The notes: a model not told the origin generated them from the letters alone. Positions 1 through 9,106 are shown, counted from the first letter of the stretch. The stretch is DNA of 39,650 bases from an uncultured Sulfolobales archaeon (GCA_937921695.1 CAKZTZ010000025.1:1-39650), one strand, 5' to 3'. A program made the numbers and translations.

Positions 1-123
1 AGAAGCTACAGCAGCAATGTTAAGAGAGCACTCGAACACAACTGGAGAACTTTGAACAACTGAAACCAGAGACCCTAACATTAAAACAACAAACAGCAGC
101 GGAATTAAAGGTAGCCTCGTCAA
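1..123 (-). CDS. N-terminus of a secreted or membrane protein (partial)
   Basis: An open frame runs leftward from a TTG at 121-123 to the window edge without a stop (41 codons). It begins MTRLPLIPLLFVVLMLGSL, a basic residue followed by a long hydrophobic run, and continues into a more polar stretch (SVVQSSPVVFEC). This is the shape of a signal peptide or first membrane segment. On the minus strand a purine-rich GGTGTGAAGG lies just upstream of the TTG, and an A/T-rich promoter-like stretch sits near 155-170. It is divergent from the GTPase at 286. Short + strand frames over the same bases also lack stops, so this is a reasoned choice rather than a certainty. The mature protein lies outside the window and its function cannot be told. 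Confidence 0.5.
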   Translation of the reverse strand, partial: MTRLPLIPLLFVVLMLGSLVSVVQSSPVVFECSLNIAAVAS

Positions 124-285
124 AACCTTCACACCGAAAGATTCTGAGAGTCAAACAATTAAAATACTTTGCTCACCAAACGTTAACCCCACCCTAAACT
201 AGAGCCCGCCTGCCTACATGGTAAATAAGTTGGTTAAAGATTTTGAACTACGCTCGAGCCCCTCTATAGTTGGGGGGTTGAGTGT

Positions 286-1266
286 TTGGAGCTTGTTAAG
301 GGTTTAACTATCTATACTTACGATGAGATACTGGAGAAGGTTAGAGGCTCTTATGGGCGTGCTAGGGGGGCTGAGGGTAGGCTTCAGGCTGTTAGGGATG
401 TTATAGTTTCTAGGACTGAAAGTGTTGTGAAGCTTTCTTCTCTACTCGAGGGTTTGCATAGCTTCTACTGGAGGCTTGTTGAGGTTGAGTTTGATAGGGG
501 CGAGATTGAGGGGGCTTTCAAGTGTGTGAGGAAGGCTAGGTTTATGGTTGACAAGCTCTGGGGTAGGTATCGTTACATTGTCATGGCTGCGGGCGGGGAG
601 AGGGGGGTGGTGAGGGAGGGTGTTGGGAGGATGCTTTCTCTAGTTAAGAAGTGTCGTAGGGGGCTTTTGATCCTTAAGAACCTGGTAGTCTTCCTCCAGG
701 GGCTCCCTTCTATTAACCCTGAGGAGCCTATAGTTGTGGTTGCCGGGCCCCCTAACGTTGGGAAGTCTACTTTCGTGAGGAGCGTCTCTACGGCGAAGCC
801 TGAAGTAGCTAATTATCCTTTCACGACAAAACAAGTTACAGTAGGCCATAGGGATTACGGGGTTTTTAAAGTACAAGTTATAGATACTCCAGGGCTCCTA
901 GACAGGCCTGTTGAGGAGATGAACCCTATAGAGAGGAGGGCTGCAGCCGCCTTAGGAGAGCTTAGGGGCGCTGTAATATTCATGTTAGACCCTACGCGGG
1001 ACTCCTACATGAGCCTTGAGAGGCAGGTTAAAGTAGCTTGGGGTGTTAAGAGTTTAATTGGGGGGAAACCCCTTTACGTCGCTGTCAACAAGGTTGATGT
1101 TGCCGATAGATTGGAGCTCGGGAAAGCTCTGAGAATAGCCTCGGAGCTTGTAGAGGGGGGTCTGGCTTCAGGCTTCTACACTGTGAAAGCTTTAGATAGA
1201 GATAGTGCTTCTAAAATCCTGGATGACATAGTTGCTAAAGAGTTCACAAGTTACTTTAAAGTTTAA
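286..1266 (+). CDS. NOG1-like ribosome-biogenesis GTPase
   Basis: 326 residues. The first 140 or so are helical and charged, as in the NOG1 N-terminal bundle. A G domain follows: G1/P-loop GPPNVGKST at about 154-162, G2 region with NYPFTTK just after it, G3 DTPGL at about 200, G4 NKVD at about 268. The order and the PNVGKS signature fit the OBG/NOG1 branch of TRAFAC GTPases, and the length fits archaeal NOG1, which lacks the long eukaryotic C-terminus. The family acts in assembly of the large ribosomal subunit. Translation starts at TTG, seven bases after a GGGGGG run. It heads a probable operon with NMN adenylyltransferase (37 bases on) and RNA cyclase. The GTPase call is firm; the NOG1 subfamily is likely. 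Confidence 0.88.
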   Translation: MELVKGLTIYTYDEILEKVRGSYGRARGAEGRLQAVRDVIVSRTESVVKLSSLLEGLHSFYWRLVEVEFDRGEIEGAFKCVRKARFMVDKLWGRYRYIVMAAGGERGVVREGVGRMLSLVKKCRRGLLILKNLVVFLQGLPSINPEEPIVVVAGPPNVGKSTFVRSVSTAKPEVANYPFTTKQVTVGHRDYGVFKVQVIDTPGLLDRPVEEMNPIERRAAAALGELRGAVIFMLDPTRDSYMSLERQVKVAWGVKSLIGGKPLYVAVNKVDVADRLELGKALRIASELVEGGLASGFYTVKALDRDSASKILDDIVAKEFTSYFKV

Positions 1267-1303
1267 TAGTTTATTTTTAAAATAGTGTAAGGGGTATGAA
1301 TCT

Positions 1304-1849
1304 TTGGCTGTATATGGTAGGCTCGTAGTCCCCGGGAGGTTTCAGCCCCCACATTACGGGCATATAAGTACTATAAAATACGCCCTAGAACATGCTGAAG
1401 AAGCTATAGTAGCTATAGGCTCAGCCCAGGAGTCTTTCACATTTAAAAACCCCCTAACTGCCGGGGAGAGGATAGTGCTTTTAAGGAAAGCTCTTAAAAG
1501 CGAGCTAGGCTCAGACTATGACAGGATCTACATAGTGCCTGTAGTGGATATTCAAATGCACAAACTATGGGTTCAACATCTTAAAGCCCTCCTCCCACCT
1601 TTTGAGGGCGTAGTCTCGGGTAACGAGCTAGTGCTCATACTCTTCGAGGACGCGGGCCTCGCAGCCTTAAGACCCCCCATGTATAAGCCTGAAATATGTA
1701 ACGGGACTCTAATTAGGAAACTAGCTTTAAACGGTAAAGCATGGTGGGAGTGCGTGCCCGAGTCTATAAGAGAAGACCTTGAAACTATAGGGTTCGCCTC
1801 TAGGATTAAGAGGATTGCGAGGGGTAACCTTGAAGCTAGTGGAGATTGA
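1304..1849 (+). CDS. Nicotinamide-nucleotide adenylyltransferase (archaeal NMNAT)
   Basis: 181 residues, the usual archaeal NMNAT length. It transfers AMP from ATP to nicotinamide mononucleotide, giving NAD+, in the cytoplasm. The nucleotidyltransferase signature [10 protein letters not shown] lies at residues 11-20 (the HxGH element), and [20 protein letters not shown] near residue 134 matches the archaeal version of the ISxxxxR region. TTG start at 1304; the region before it is AT-rich with a weak GGGGTATGAA Shine-Dalgarno. The 3' end overlaps the start of rtcA, so the two are translationally coupled. No other NAD biosynthesis gene is nearby. Confidence 0.92.
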   Translation: MAVYGRLVVPGRFQPPHYGHISTIKYALEHAEEAIVAIGSAQESFTFKNPLTAGERIVLLRKALKSELGSDYDRIYIVPVVDIQMHKLWVQHLKALLPPFEGVVSGNELVLILFEDAGLAALRPPMYKPEICNGTLIRKLALNGKAWWECVPESIREDLETIGFASRIKRIARGNLEASGD

Positions 1850-2900
1850 CGGTTCAATGGGGGAGGGCGGGGGCCAGATACTGAGGACTGCTATCTCGCT
1901 ATCAGCAGTTACTGGGAAGCCTGTGAGGATATATAATGTTAGGGTTAAGAGGGATAACCCGGGCCTCAGGCCTCAACATTTAACAGCTGTTAAAGCCATA
2001 GCCTCCGTGTGCAACGCTAGAGTTAAAGGGGCGGAAGTTGGAAGTTTAACACTAGAATTCTACCCTGGAGAGGTGAAAGGGGGAAGCTACTTCTTCGACG
2101 TGGGGACTGCGGGCAGTATACCTCTAGTTTTGCAAGCACTCCTCCCAGTACTAGCGTTCTCCAAGGGGCCTGTAACTGTAAGGGTGAGAGGTGGGACTGA
2201 CGTGCCTATGGCGCCAACAATAGATTATATAAGGGAAGTGTTGAGGAGGCTCACGCTAATGTTAGGCTTCAACTTCAAAGTTAAAGTTGAGATGAGGGGA
2301 CACTACCCTAAAGGGGGCGGAATAGTAGTAGTTAACGTCGACGAGCCCCCAGGATCTTTCAAGCCGAGAGAATTCACTAGGAGAGGGGGCTTAGAAGCAC
2401 TCCACATCAGGAGCCACGCTGTAAGACTCCCAAAACATGTGGCGGAGAGGCAGGCTAACTCGGCAGCTTCAATACTCAAATCGAGGCTAGGCCTAGAACC
2501 CAACATTGACCTCGAATACTACGAGGCACACAAAGACCCCCACCTAGGCCCCGGGAGCGGGATAACAATATGGGCCTTATACAGGGAAACAGTACTAGGA
2601 TCCGACAGCCTCGGAGCCCCGGGGAAGAGGGCTGAAATAGTCGGCGAAGAAGCTGCCAGGAGCCTCATAGAGGACTTAGAGACCGGGGCAGCCCTAGACA
2701 AGCACGCCTCAGACATGATCCCAGTATACTTAGCACTAGCCCCGGGAACCTCAACTATATACGGGGCTAAACTCACAACACACGCACACACAGTATTAGA
2801 ACTCCTCAAGCTAATCAATGAAAACTACAACTATGAAATAATTGAAGGTGGAACAGGCAAGCCTTTCAAAGCAGTAATAAAAGGAGCCCCCCCAACATAG
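1830..2900 (+). CDS. rtcA: RNA 3'-terminal phosphate cyclase
   Basis: RtcA converts an RNA 3'-phosphate to a 2',3'-cyclic phosphate through an AMP-histidine intermediate. The protein opens with the family hallmark [16 protein letters not shown], has RGHYPKGGG in the middle and ends with [11 protein letters not shown], where the nucleotidylated histidine is expected. The frame is open from 1815, but TTG at 1830 sits five bases after GAGGGG and gives a family-like N-terminus; GTG at 1839 is also possible. It overlaps the NMNAT stop by about 20 bases. The first third is G/T-rich on the coding strand and the last third strongly A/C-rich, a trend repeated across the window. Confidence 0.93.
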   Translation: MKLVEIDGSMGEGGGQILRTAISLSAVTGKPVRIYNVRVKRDNPGLRPQHLTAVKAIASVCNARVKGAEVGSLTLEFYPGEVKGGSYFFDVGTAGSIPLVLQALLPVLAFSKGPVTVRVRGGTDVPMAPTIDYIREVLRRLTLMLGFNFKVKVEMRGHYPKGGGIVVVNVDEPPGSFKPREFTRRGGLEALHIRSHAVRLPKHVAERQANSAASILKSRLGLEPNIDLEYYEAHKDPHLGPGSGITIWALYRETVLGSDSLGAPGKRAEIVGEEAARSLIEDLETGAALDKHASDMIPVYLALAPGTSTIYGAKLTTHAHTVLELLKLINENYNYEIIEGGTGKPFKAVIKGAPPT

Positions 2901-3098
2901 AAGCATCCCCCTCTACAATAAAGGGAAACCCGAATCCTGGAGAAAACAGTTTACGGGAAAGTGTGAGAGGACGTAGAGCTTAAAGGTAGTTTTACAGTTT
3001 TTAGATTAGTTCCAGTCGAGCCCGAGGGCTTAGGGGATCTCGTTACGGTCATTGTTTTAACCGTTACCCTCCCTTATATTACTAGGGTGTAGTGCTAG

Positions 3099-3701
3099 GT
3101 GATATGTAGGTTTTGCGGCTCCACATCTATAGTTTGGGATAATGTTTTAGGCGTTGCTATATGTAGTTCTTGCGGTTCTGTTGTTGAAGAGTATTCTGTT
3201 GATGACGGGGCTTCCAGCCTTCCCGGTTTCAGTGTTGTAAAGGCTAGGGGTAAGCGTGCTTCAAGGGCTCCTGTAGCGCCGGTTTTATGGCTTGAGAGCC
3301 CCGTTAATAAGAAGGCTTTAAACCTTATTAGGGGGAGTGATTTGGTTAGAGAGGTTAAAGACCTCGTTGACGGGGTGCCGACTCTCAAGTCTAGGACTTT
3401 AAGGGTTAGGGTTGCTCTAGCCCTCTACCTCATATGTAGGTCTTTAGGCTACTCTAAGGCTAAGGCTAGGCTCTACGCATCCAAAGCTGTGGGGGTTTCT
3501 GAGAGGAGTGTTGCGAGTGTAGAAGCTAAACACCCCATAGTTGAGGGTAGGCTTTTAGCGGTAGTTAGGGAGAAGCTGGCCGGGGGCGGGGGGAAGTTTA
3601 TGGTTCATAGCGACTTTATAGTTGACAAGATATTTGAGAGCAGGCTCGCACGCCGGCAACTATCTCATGTAGAGAGAGAGCCTAATGAGGGCGAGCTCTA
3701 A
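3099..3701 (+). CDS. Short TFIIB-like protein (zinc ribbon plus one cyclin-like repeat)
   Basis: 200 residues. A TFIIB-type zinc ribbon is visible at the N-terminus (Cys3, Cys6, Cys22, Cys25; CRFC...CSSC followed by GSVVEE). A linker leads to about 100 helical residues resembling one cyclin repeat (ALALYLICRSLGYSKAKARLYASKAVGVSERSV). Archaeal TFB is about 300 residues with two cyclin repeats, so this is a short paralogue or a derived factor rather than the general initiation factor. The TFB B-reader/B-linker region is not recognisable. GTG start at 3099. The 3' end overlaps the convergent DHH gene by 42 bases. Whether it binds DNA, TBP or polymerase cannot be read from the sequence. Confidence 0.7.
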   Translation: MICRFCGSTSIVWDNVLGVAICSSCGSVVEEYSVDDGASSLPGFSVVKARGKRASRAPVAPVLWLESPVNKKALNLIRGSDLVREVKDLVDGVPTLKSRTLRVRVALALYLICRSLGYSKAKARLYASKAVGVSERSVASVEAKHPIVEGRLLAVVREKLAGGGGKFMVHSDFIVDKIFESRLARRQLSHVEREPNEGEL

Positions 3702-4682
3702 ATCCTTTAGGGAAGCGTTCTTAGAGAGTTTACCTACAGCTATATTACCATGACCCCCCCTATCCTCTACTAGTCCTAGAGCGTAGAGCATGTCTATGAG
3801 CCTCCCAGCCTCCCCCTTAGAAGACCTTATTATAACTAGTGTTATCCCGTCGCTCCTATCGATTAAAAGAACTACAGGCTCACCAACTATCTTATGTATA
3901 GCTGAAGCTAAAGCTGAAGCCCCCCTCCCAGCCCATTTACCCCTAGCATCTATGAACCTCAAATAGCCTATCCTCCTCGCCGACATGGCGAAATTCACAG
4001 CCACATCTTTAAGCTCCTCGTCAGCCTCTTTTGAAACCCTCAAACTCTCATCTATGAGCCCCGGCGTCTCTTTGCCTAGGATTAGCTCTATATCATCGAA
4101 GGGAATGGGGTCGGCGAGCCACCTAACATACTTACACCATATATCGGGGTTTTTAGTCCTGTTCAAGTGTTTCGATATCGCTATTACAAGCTTCACTACA
4201 CCCTCACTCGCCGAAGTCCTCTTACCGCCTTCTATTGCAGTGACAGCTTCTATGAAAAGTTTCAATCTCGGCGTTATCTTTATCCCAAGCTTCTCCAGGA
4301 AGTTCTTTATTATGAGCGACGTAGACGTGGAGCCTGAGACAACAATACCCCCATAGGCCCTCTCAATATACTCCACGTTCTCCACAGTACTCTTATGGTG
4401 GTCGAAATAGTAGAGTTTGAAACTGCACCCGCTATCAACCATACTCTTAAGCCCCAAATCAACATCATCAGTAAACGGTATGTCGATAACAATAACATAC
4501 TCCCAGCACTTCCCCAACACTCTATCCCTAAAACCCCTAGGCCCCGAAGGCATAAGATCCACATGAACTTTACCCCTAACAGGGAAAACCCCCAACTTCT
4601 CCTGAGCATACAAGAGCTGGGCAGCAGCCACAACACCATCAGCATCCCAATCAGCTACTATGACAACCCTCAACACACCCAC
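3660..4682 (-). CDS. DHH-family phosphoesterase
   Basis: About 340 residues from the chosen start. The DHH motifs are in order: VADWDADG at the N-terminus (motif I), DIPFTDD (motif II) and YYFDHHKS (motif III, the DHH signature), with a C-terminal region ending in GGHGNIAVGKL that resembles the DHHA1 substrate-binding GGGH motif. Archaeal relatives are RecJ-like or NrnA-like exonucleases or oligonucleotide phosphodiesterases; the exact substrate is not determined. The frame is open back to 4748, but a TATA-like TTTTTAAGG at about 4731-4740 lies inside that extension, so GTG 4682 or TTG 4685 is the likelier start. It is convergent with the TFIIB-like gene. Confidence 0.85.
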   Translation of the reverse strand: MGVLRVVIVADWDADGVVAAAQLLYAQEKLGVFPVRGKVHVDLMPSGPRGFRDRVLGKCWEYVIVIDIPFTDDVDLGLKSMVDSGCSFKLYYFDHHKSTVENVEYIERAYGGIVVSGSTSTSLIIKNFLEKLGIKITPRLKLFIEAVTAIEGGKRTSASEGVVKLVIAISKHLNRTKNPDIWCKYVRWLADPIPFDDIELILGKETPGLIDESLRVSKEADEELKDVAVNFAMSARRIGYLRFIDARGKWAGRGASALASAIHKIVGEPVVLLIDRSDGITLVIIRSSKGEAGRLIDMLYALGLVEDRGGHGNIAVGKLSKNASLKDLELALIRLSLYMR

Positions 4683-4748
4683 CAAGCCAGTAAACCTTAA
4701 CCTAAACCGCCATCTTAACCATAAAAGTGCTTTAAGCCTTAAAAACAA

Positions 4749-5180
4749 TAATAGAAGTTAAAGACTCTGTGAAAACTTGAGACATCAATATTAGTTTTAA
4801 GCTAGAACACTAACAGATATACTCGGAAAAAGAATTAAGCACCCCACCTACACAGCTAACCCTTAAACACAACACCCGAGAGAGGGCGAGAGCACCCCAG
4901 AGCCAGCCTCCCAAAGACAAATAACAAACCCAAATACCCCCTAAAATAAACGCCACTTAACAGTAAAACCATGAAACTACTAATGAGGACTAGTCTATTA
5001 TTTATTAGAGGAGTCTTACACACCATACGGAAGAATTACGGCGAACCATATGCCAGGTAAAAGTTTAAGGTTCTCTAGCTGTATATTAATTGTAGTACTA
5101 GTAAACTTTATAAACCTGAAAGCTCGTCTTTCAAAGTTCATGAAGGCAGTCTGACCCCTTAAGAGGAACGAACATATATG
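4749..5180. other. Gene-poor stretch between DHH gene and initiator tRNA
   Basis: No gene can be supported here. 4820-4970 is strongly A/C-rich on the + strand, matching the G/T-rich 5' flank of the minus-strand DHH gene. A 63-codon minus frame (5016-5207) runs into the tRNA; its core (RFIKFTSTTINIQLENLKLL) vaguely resembles the beta-barrel part of TnpB proteins, but this is too weak to call. A TATA-like ACTTTATAAACC is at about 5102-5113. Confidence 0.4.
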
Positions 5181-5257
5181 TGGTAGCGGGGGGTGGATTT
5201 GAACCACCGACCTCGGGGTTATGAGCCCCGCGGGCTGCCAGGCTGCCCTACCCCGCT
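5181..5257 (-). tRNA. tRNA-iMet (CAT), initiator
   Basis: Read on the minus strand, the 7-bp acceptor stem is AGCGGGG/CCCCGCT, the D arm GGGCAGCCTGGCAGCCC, the anticodon arm CGGGG-CTCATAA-CCCCG, and the T arm GGTGG-TTCAAAT-CCACC, with discriminator A and an encoded CCA at 5181-5183. The A1-T72 end pair and the run of G-C pairs next to the anticodon loop (GGG/CCC) are archaeal initiator hallmarks. No intron. An upstream TATA-like block (minus-strand CCTTAAAAACTTTAAACC, about 5293-5310) lies at a sensible distance. Confidence 0.96.
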
Positions 5258-5402
5258 GTATCGCCCCGCCATTTCCATTATAGTTTAGTTTAGGGTTTAA
5301 AGTTTTTAAGGCTTATCTAGAGCTAGGTTATCTAATACTTTAACGTAATGCATTTTTATAGTGTTTGAAGTTCCGGGTTTCTGTTTCTTGTTCGCTGTTG
5401 GT

Positions 5403-5798
5403 TTACTGTACTTCCTTCTGTTCTAGTATCTTCTTTATTATGCCGGGGTTTTTGACCCTGTTTATCTCGCTTAGGGGTACGTATTCTGGTAGTGCGTATC
5501 TTGTGTGTGTTAGTTCTGCTACTTCGTTTTTGGCTTTGAGGCTTCCTAGTATTCTTCTGAGTCTATCTTCTCCTACTATGCCTCCGAATATTGTTTTGAG
5601 ATCTCTCCATGATAGGGGTTGTTTCGCCTCCCCGAGGACTACTAGTACTATTTTCTCTATGTCATCATCTACTAGGGCTGTGGCCACGCTTATATCCCCT
5701 ATCTCCATTATGTTCTGCATTTCATTATACTTTTCTATAACCAGTTTTCTAAGCCTCTCCGCAGCCTCCCTACTTAGAACCTTTTGTTTGCTCGACAA
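5403..5798 (-). CDS. Hypothetical protein with possible winged-helix domain
   Basis: 131 residues, not recognised. Residues 1-45 are helical and charged. The central part (KQPLSWRDLKTIF..IVGEDRLRRILGSLKAKNEVAEL) has the helix-turn-helix-strand layout of a winged helix and is followed by a conserved-looking TRYALPEYVPLSE. No signal peptide or membrane segment. TTG start follows GGGGGGAG by about four bases, a strong Shine-Dalgarno that supports this start. It lies 70 bases downstream of another small minus-strand gene and probably shares its transcript. A DNA-binding role is an inference from the fold pattern only. Confidence 0.65.
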   Translation of the reverse strand: MSSKQKVLSREAAERLRKLVIEKYNEMQNIMEIGDISVATALVDDDIEKIVLVVLGEAKQPLSWRDLKTIFGGIVGEDRLRRILGSLKAKNEVAELTHTRYALPEYVPLSEINRVKNPGIIKKILEQKEVQ

Positions 5799-5868
5799 GT
5801 TCTCCCCCCTATATTAAGTTCTATTCTAAATTTTTAAATATACTCACTTATAAAGGTTGCAGGTTCCC

Positions 5869-6114
5869 CTAGGTTGCACTACCCTCCTCTACACTGTGCT
5901 TCTTAAGACTACTAGACTTATAGGAGAGGAGGAGCTCCAAGTCACTTATTATACTCTTCTTCAGAATTGAGAGGAGCCTCCTCTCAACTTCATCCTCTTC
6001 ACTCCCACCTAGGAGGGCAAGCTTATACTCGACCCAGCTTAAGTCTGAAAGGAGCCTTTTAACTTGAAAGTCGAGTATCCTATCCAGAGACTTCTCGAAA
6101 GCCTCACTCCCCAA
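5869..6114 (-). CDS. Small helical hypothetical protein
   Basis: 81 residues, mostly predicted helix with leucine spacing that allows a coiled coil (FEKSLDRILDFQVKRLLSDL, then VERRLLSILKKSIISDLELLL). No cysteines, signal or membrane segment. TTG start with GGGGCCG just before it. Codon use resembles its neighbours. It is upstream of the winged-helix-like protein in the same direction, so the two may be partners. Function unknown; it is kept as a gene because of the strong ribosome-binding site, coherent amphipathic pattern and operon position. Confidence 0.55.
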   Translation of the reverse strand: MGSEAFEKSLDRILDFQVKRLLSDLSWVEYKLALLGGSEEDEVERRLLSILKKSIISDLELLLSYKSSSLKKHSVEEGSAT

Positions 6115-6291
6115 CGGCCCCTCAGCCCTTAAACTATTTTATTCCGACAGGCGTTTTAGGTTATTAAAGCCCATATAACCCGGGTAGCACTCACAACTTT
6201 AATATTCTATATAGGAGCGTTGGTTTTAACGTGTGAAAGCTACCGGGGTGTGGCTTGTAGTGTTAGCTTCCAGGTTATGGTTTATGCTTGT

Positions 6292-6837
6292 TTATGGGCA
6301 CTGGATTGCTGCTAGCCTGGCGCATTGTGCTAGGTTTCTTAGGGCTGACTGTATTTCCTCTTCTACCCCTTTTAAAGCTATGCTGACATAGTCGCTGTTG
6401 GCGTAGACTTCGTCCGCGTCGTCGAGCCTTATAGTTTTCTCCGTTAAGCTTCCCTGGGGTGTGATCATTGTTATTATTAGGGTTACCCCTTGTATTGAAA
6501 CATTGTAGCCTCCATGGGATATGTTTAGCCCTTCAGGCGATATTCTTATGGAGAATGGCTCCTCCCGGGCTTTCCAAACGCTTATATAGTCCGGGGCCTC
6601 GGCCGTCATAATGCTAGCGCAGCCTGAGCTGCAGATTTTCACATTACCCTCTATGCATGAGCCTCTAGCTTTTGAAAGGCATTGGGCTCTCAAATAGAGG
6701 GTTTTACCCTGCCTTATGATCCAGTCTATTCTAACAATAATGTTTATAATACTAGTTGACTTAAACCCCTTCCTAGGAGCTTTCCTCAGCAAAGCCTCCA
6801 GCGTAGAGTGCACAGAGTCAAACCCTCTAATAGACAA
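6292..6837 (-). CDS. Hypothetical Cys-containing protein
   Basis: 181 residues, not recognised. It looks like an alternation of beta strands (INIIVRIDWIIRQ, YISVWKAREEPFSIRIS, VSIQGVTLIITMIT) closed by a helix (EEEIQSALRNLAQCARLAA). Six cysteines, including CIEGNVKICSSGC in the middle, could bind metal or form disulfides. TTG start. It follows the multi-zinc-finger gene by 36 bases on the same strand, and the base composition drifts from G/T-rich in that gene to A/C-rich at this gene's end, as in other operons here, so the two are probably co-transcribed. No function can be assigned. Confidence 0.65.
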   Translation of the reverse strand: MSIRGFDSVHSTLEALLRKAPRKGFKSTSIINIIVRIDWIIRQGKTLYLRAQCLSKARGSCIEGNVKICSSGCASIMTAEAPDYISVWKAREEPFSIRISPEGLNISHGGYNVSIQGVTLIITMITPQGSLTEKTIRLDDADEVYANSDYVSIALKGVEEEIQSALRNLAQCARLAAIQCP

Positions 6838-6873
6838 TTACCCCACCTAGGATAACGGGTTTAACACAGGCTT

Positions 6874-7209
6874 TTAAGCTATACTAGATTCCTTAAGCTT
6901 TGCAACCATAGACCTAAGCCTCTCAAGCCCCCTACGAGCCTCCTCAACCTTAACTTCAACGCTCATCAAACACTCCCTACAAGCCCTCCTAACATTATCG
7001 ATTTGAACTAGGCAACTCTCACACCCCAACCTCCCACAGTAAACACACCTAGCTACGGAAAGCCTGACACCACAAAAAGAACATATAGCTGAACGGCACA
7101 CAGAGCAAACCCCACCAGGCCCGTAATGGTCGGGGCAAACTAGCCTCCCGCAGAGACTGCAAACACTAATAGCCGGGCTCCCGCAGAGCTCGCAGACCCC
7201 CACACTCAA
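6874..7209 (-). CDS. Multi-CxxC zinc-finger protein
   Basis: 111 residues. The first 80 contain a dense series of zinc knuckles: CELC, CSLC, CPDH, CSVC, CSFC, CVYC, CESC and CREC, enough for about four zinc sites in a B-box/FYVE-like cross-brace order. The last 30 residues are a basic-acidic helix (VKVEEARRGLERLRSMVAKLKES) able to form a coiled coil. Such proteins usually mediate protein or nucleic-acid contacts; there are no catalytic residues. TTG start. First gene of a likely two-gene unit with the Cys-containing protein downstream. Family not recognised by name. Confidence 0.75.
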   Translation of the reverse strand: MSVGVCELCGSPAISVCSLCGRLVCPDHYGPGGVCSVCRSAICSFCGVRLSVARCVYCGRLGCESCLVQIDNVRRACRECLMSVEVKVEEARRGLERLRSMVAKLKESSIA

Positions 7210-7333
7210 AACATGGCACCAAGAAAGTAGAGGGGACCCTATGTTTTAAAGCTCGCACCCTCTTCGACTTATATTGAGTTATGTATTTTAGCCTTCATTA
7301 ATACCTTAATCCTTGGAGCGTGTGGTGTAAAGA

Positions 7334-7849
7334 ATGCTGAGAACAAGCCAGTATATTACAGTTATAGTTGAGAATAACAGGATCACAGTAGCTGGAAGGG
7401 TTTACGAGAGCAGCCACGCCCTCCTCATAGGGGCTGACAGGCTTAACGCCTACATAAGCCACGACCGTGTTAGGGTTGAAGCCTATTTCCCCCTAGATAG
7501 TCAGGTTGAATCCCACATAGAAGATGTGGTTAAAGTTGTAGCGCCAGGCGAGAAATATGAAGTTGACACTCTGGGGAGTAGGATTAGCGAGGTTAGTTTA
7601 AAGGAGGGGTTTATCGTTAGGGGGCAGGTTGTATCTATAAAATTCGAGGGTGACGAGGATAGTGGGGATATTGTAGTTAAGATACCTAGGGTTAAGAAGC
7701 TTAGAGCTAAAAAGCTAGAGCTAAAAAGCGGTAGGAAGACTTCCATGAACATAATAACTGTCCCGTTCACAATAGGCATAATAACAGCCCAAGACGCTAC
7801 ATTCTCCATAAAACTCGTGGATGAAACTATACTTGTAGAGGTAGAGTGA
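7334..7849 (+). CDS. Hypothetical beta-rich protein
   Basis: 171 residues, not recognised. Nearly all predicted beta structure, with an ITVIVENNRITVAGRVYE start and repeated short strands; a basic segment (RVKKLRAKKLELKSGRKTS) lies near residue 120 and could contact nucleic acid or a partner. No cysteines, signal peptide or membrane segment. ATG start at 7334, with GGTGTAAAGA just upstream. Divergent from the zinc-finger gene at 7209 and followed by an MFS transporter, but separated from it by a promoter-like CTTATTTAAG at about 7858, so it is probably a single-gene unit. Confidence 0.65.
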   Translation: MLRTSQYITVIVENNRITVAGRVYESSHALLIGADRLNAYISHDRVRVEAYFPLDSQVESHIEDVVKVVAPGEKYEVDTLGSRISEVSLKEGFIVRGQVVSIKFEGDEDSGDIVVKIPRVKKLRAKKLELKSGRKTSMNIITVPFTIGIITAQDATFSIKLVDETILVEVE

Positions 7850-7907
7850 GCTGCAAACCCTTATTTAAGTTCTGAGAGCCCCCAATACCCTGTTAAGGTA
7901 TTATGGA

Positions 7908-9059
7908 TTGATGAGGGGTTTGAGGAGGGCTCGCGGGGGTTTAAAGGCTAATGACTGGGTCCTCAATATTTCAACTCTCCTCTACGTATTTAGCCTCCTG
8001 GGGGTCGTACCCTATCTCTCCAGGTATGCTGTAAGCCTTGGAGCGGGGAGTTTTGAAGTCTCCCTTATAGGGCCTAGTTACGCTGTGACGGCAATAGGCT
8101 TAAGGCTTCTAGTTGGGAGGCTCATAGATATGGGTTATGCGAGCACACTAATGTTCCTTGGGGGTGTTCTCAACGCGTTGGCGTTGACAGTGTTAGCTGT
8201 GACTTCTAGCGTCCCCATGATCCTCGCTAGTAGGCTCATCCAGGGGGTTTCGGTAGCCTTGTTCATACCTGCATCCCTATACTCTGCTAGTGTTGGAGAG
8301 CCTTCAGAGGCGCAGAAGCGCATCTTGTGGAGGAGCACTATGTGGGGTCTCGGCTCCGCTGTAGGGCCTGCGGTAGCAGGCTTCATATTGAGCATATATT
8401 CTTGGGCTTTAATGTTTACTGTGGCTGCTGTTATAGCTCTAGCTTCGGGCTTTATGGGCTTTTCCTTCAAATCTCCTAGGTTTGAGGGGGGCGGTGATAG
8501 GGGCGGGGTGGCTACTCTCCCATTTACTTTAGCATCCCTAACTCTATTTATGTACGTTGTAGGCTACCAGTCTCTCAATATTTTCCTACCATCCCTCCAT
8601 GAGGTTGAGAGCCTCCCAAAATATTATACCGCATACTTCTTCACTTCCCTAGCCCTATTCAACCTGGGGTCTAGGCTAGCCTTATCCCTCACAGGAAGCT
8701 TCAACCCCAGTAAGATGGCGTTAGCAGGTCTAACTCTAAGCCTCGCAGGCTTCACCACCACAGCCCTAGACCCTCTAAGCTCTAAAAGCATAGCTTACGC
8801 AGCACTAGTAGGGGCGGGGCTCGGACTATTATTCCCATCACTCCAAGTAATATCACTCCTCGGAGTCCCCGAAAGGAGGAGAGGCTCAGCCTCAAGCATA
8901 TACACTGTAATGTTCGACGTTGGATCCCTAATAGGCCCACCACTAATCATAACAATCTCAGGAGACTATAAGGGCGCACTAGCAGCTTCAACAGCATTCA
9001 TAGCCCTAGCCTTCATACCCCTCACAGCCATAGAACTACACCGGAAACACAAAACATGA
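7908..9059 (+). CDS. MFS transporter
   Basis: 383 residues with about twelve hydrophobic segments in two halves, the major facilitator layout. The loop between segments 2 and 3 carries GLRLLVGRLIDMGYA, the equivalent of the MFS motif GxxxDRxGRR, and the second half has PERRRGSASSIYTVMFDVG, typical of drug or sugar efflux MFS proteins. Located in the cytoplasmic membrane; substrate unknown. Start is TTG 7908 or ATG 7911. By my count the first 60 coding bases (7921-7980) are 57 percent G+T and the last 60 (9001-9060) 27 percent, one of the steepest composition gradients in the window. Confidence 0.88.
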   Translation: MMRGLRRARGGLKANDWVLNISTLLYVFSLLGVVPYLSRYAVSLGAGSFEVSLIGPSYAVTAIGLRLLVGRLIDMGYASTLMFLGGVLNALALTVLAVTSSVPMILASRLIQGVSVALFIPASLYSASVGEPSEAQKRILWRSTMWGLGSAVGPAVAGFILSIYSWALMFTVAAVIALASGFMGFSFKSPRFEGGGDRGGVATLPFTLASLTLFMYVVGYQSLNIFLPSLHEVESLPKYYTAYFFTSLALFNLGSRLALSLTGSFNPSKMALAGLTLSLAGFTTTALDPLSSKSIAYAALVGAGLGLLFPSLQVISLLGVPERRRGSASSIYTVMFDVGSLIGPPLIITISGDYKGALAASTAFIALAFIPLTAIELHRKHKT

Positions 9060-9106
9060 AGATTTTAACCCCCAAAGACCCTAAACAATAATAGAGGGGG
9101 CATATA

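Noticed and set aside
1-63. + strand frame reading SSNVKRALEHNWRTLNN and a stop
   Set aside because: It could be the end of a gene, but the opposite strand shows a much more typical signal-peptide start with a ribosome-binding site over the same bases.
2967-3092. Open + strand frame reading GSFTVFRLVPVEPEGLGDLV before the TFIIB-like gene
   Set aside because: It looks protein-like, but there is no ATG, GTG or TTG at its beginning and a stop precedes it immediately. At most it is a relic.
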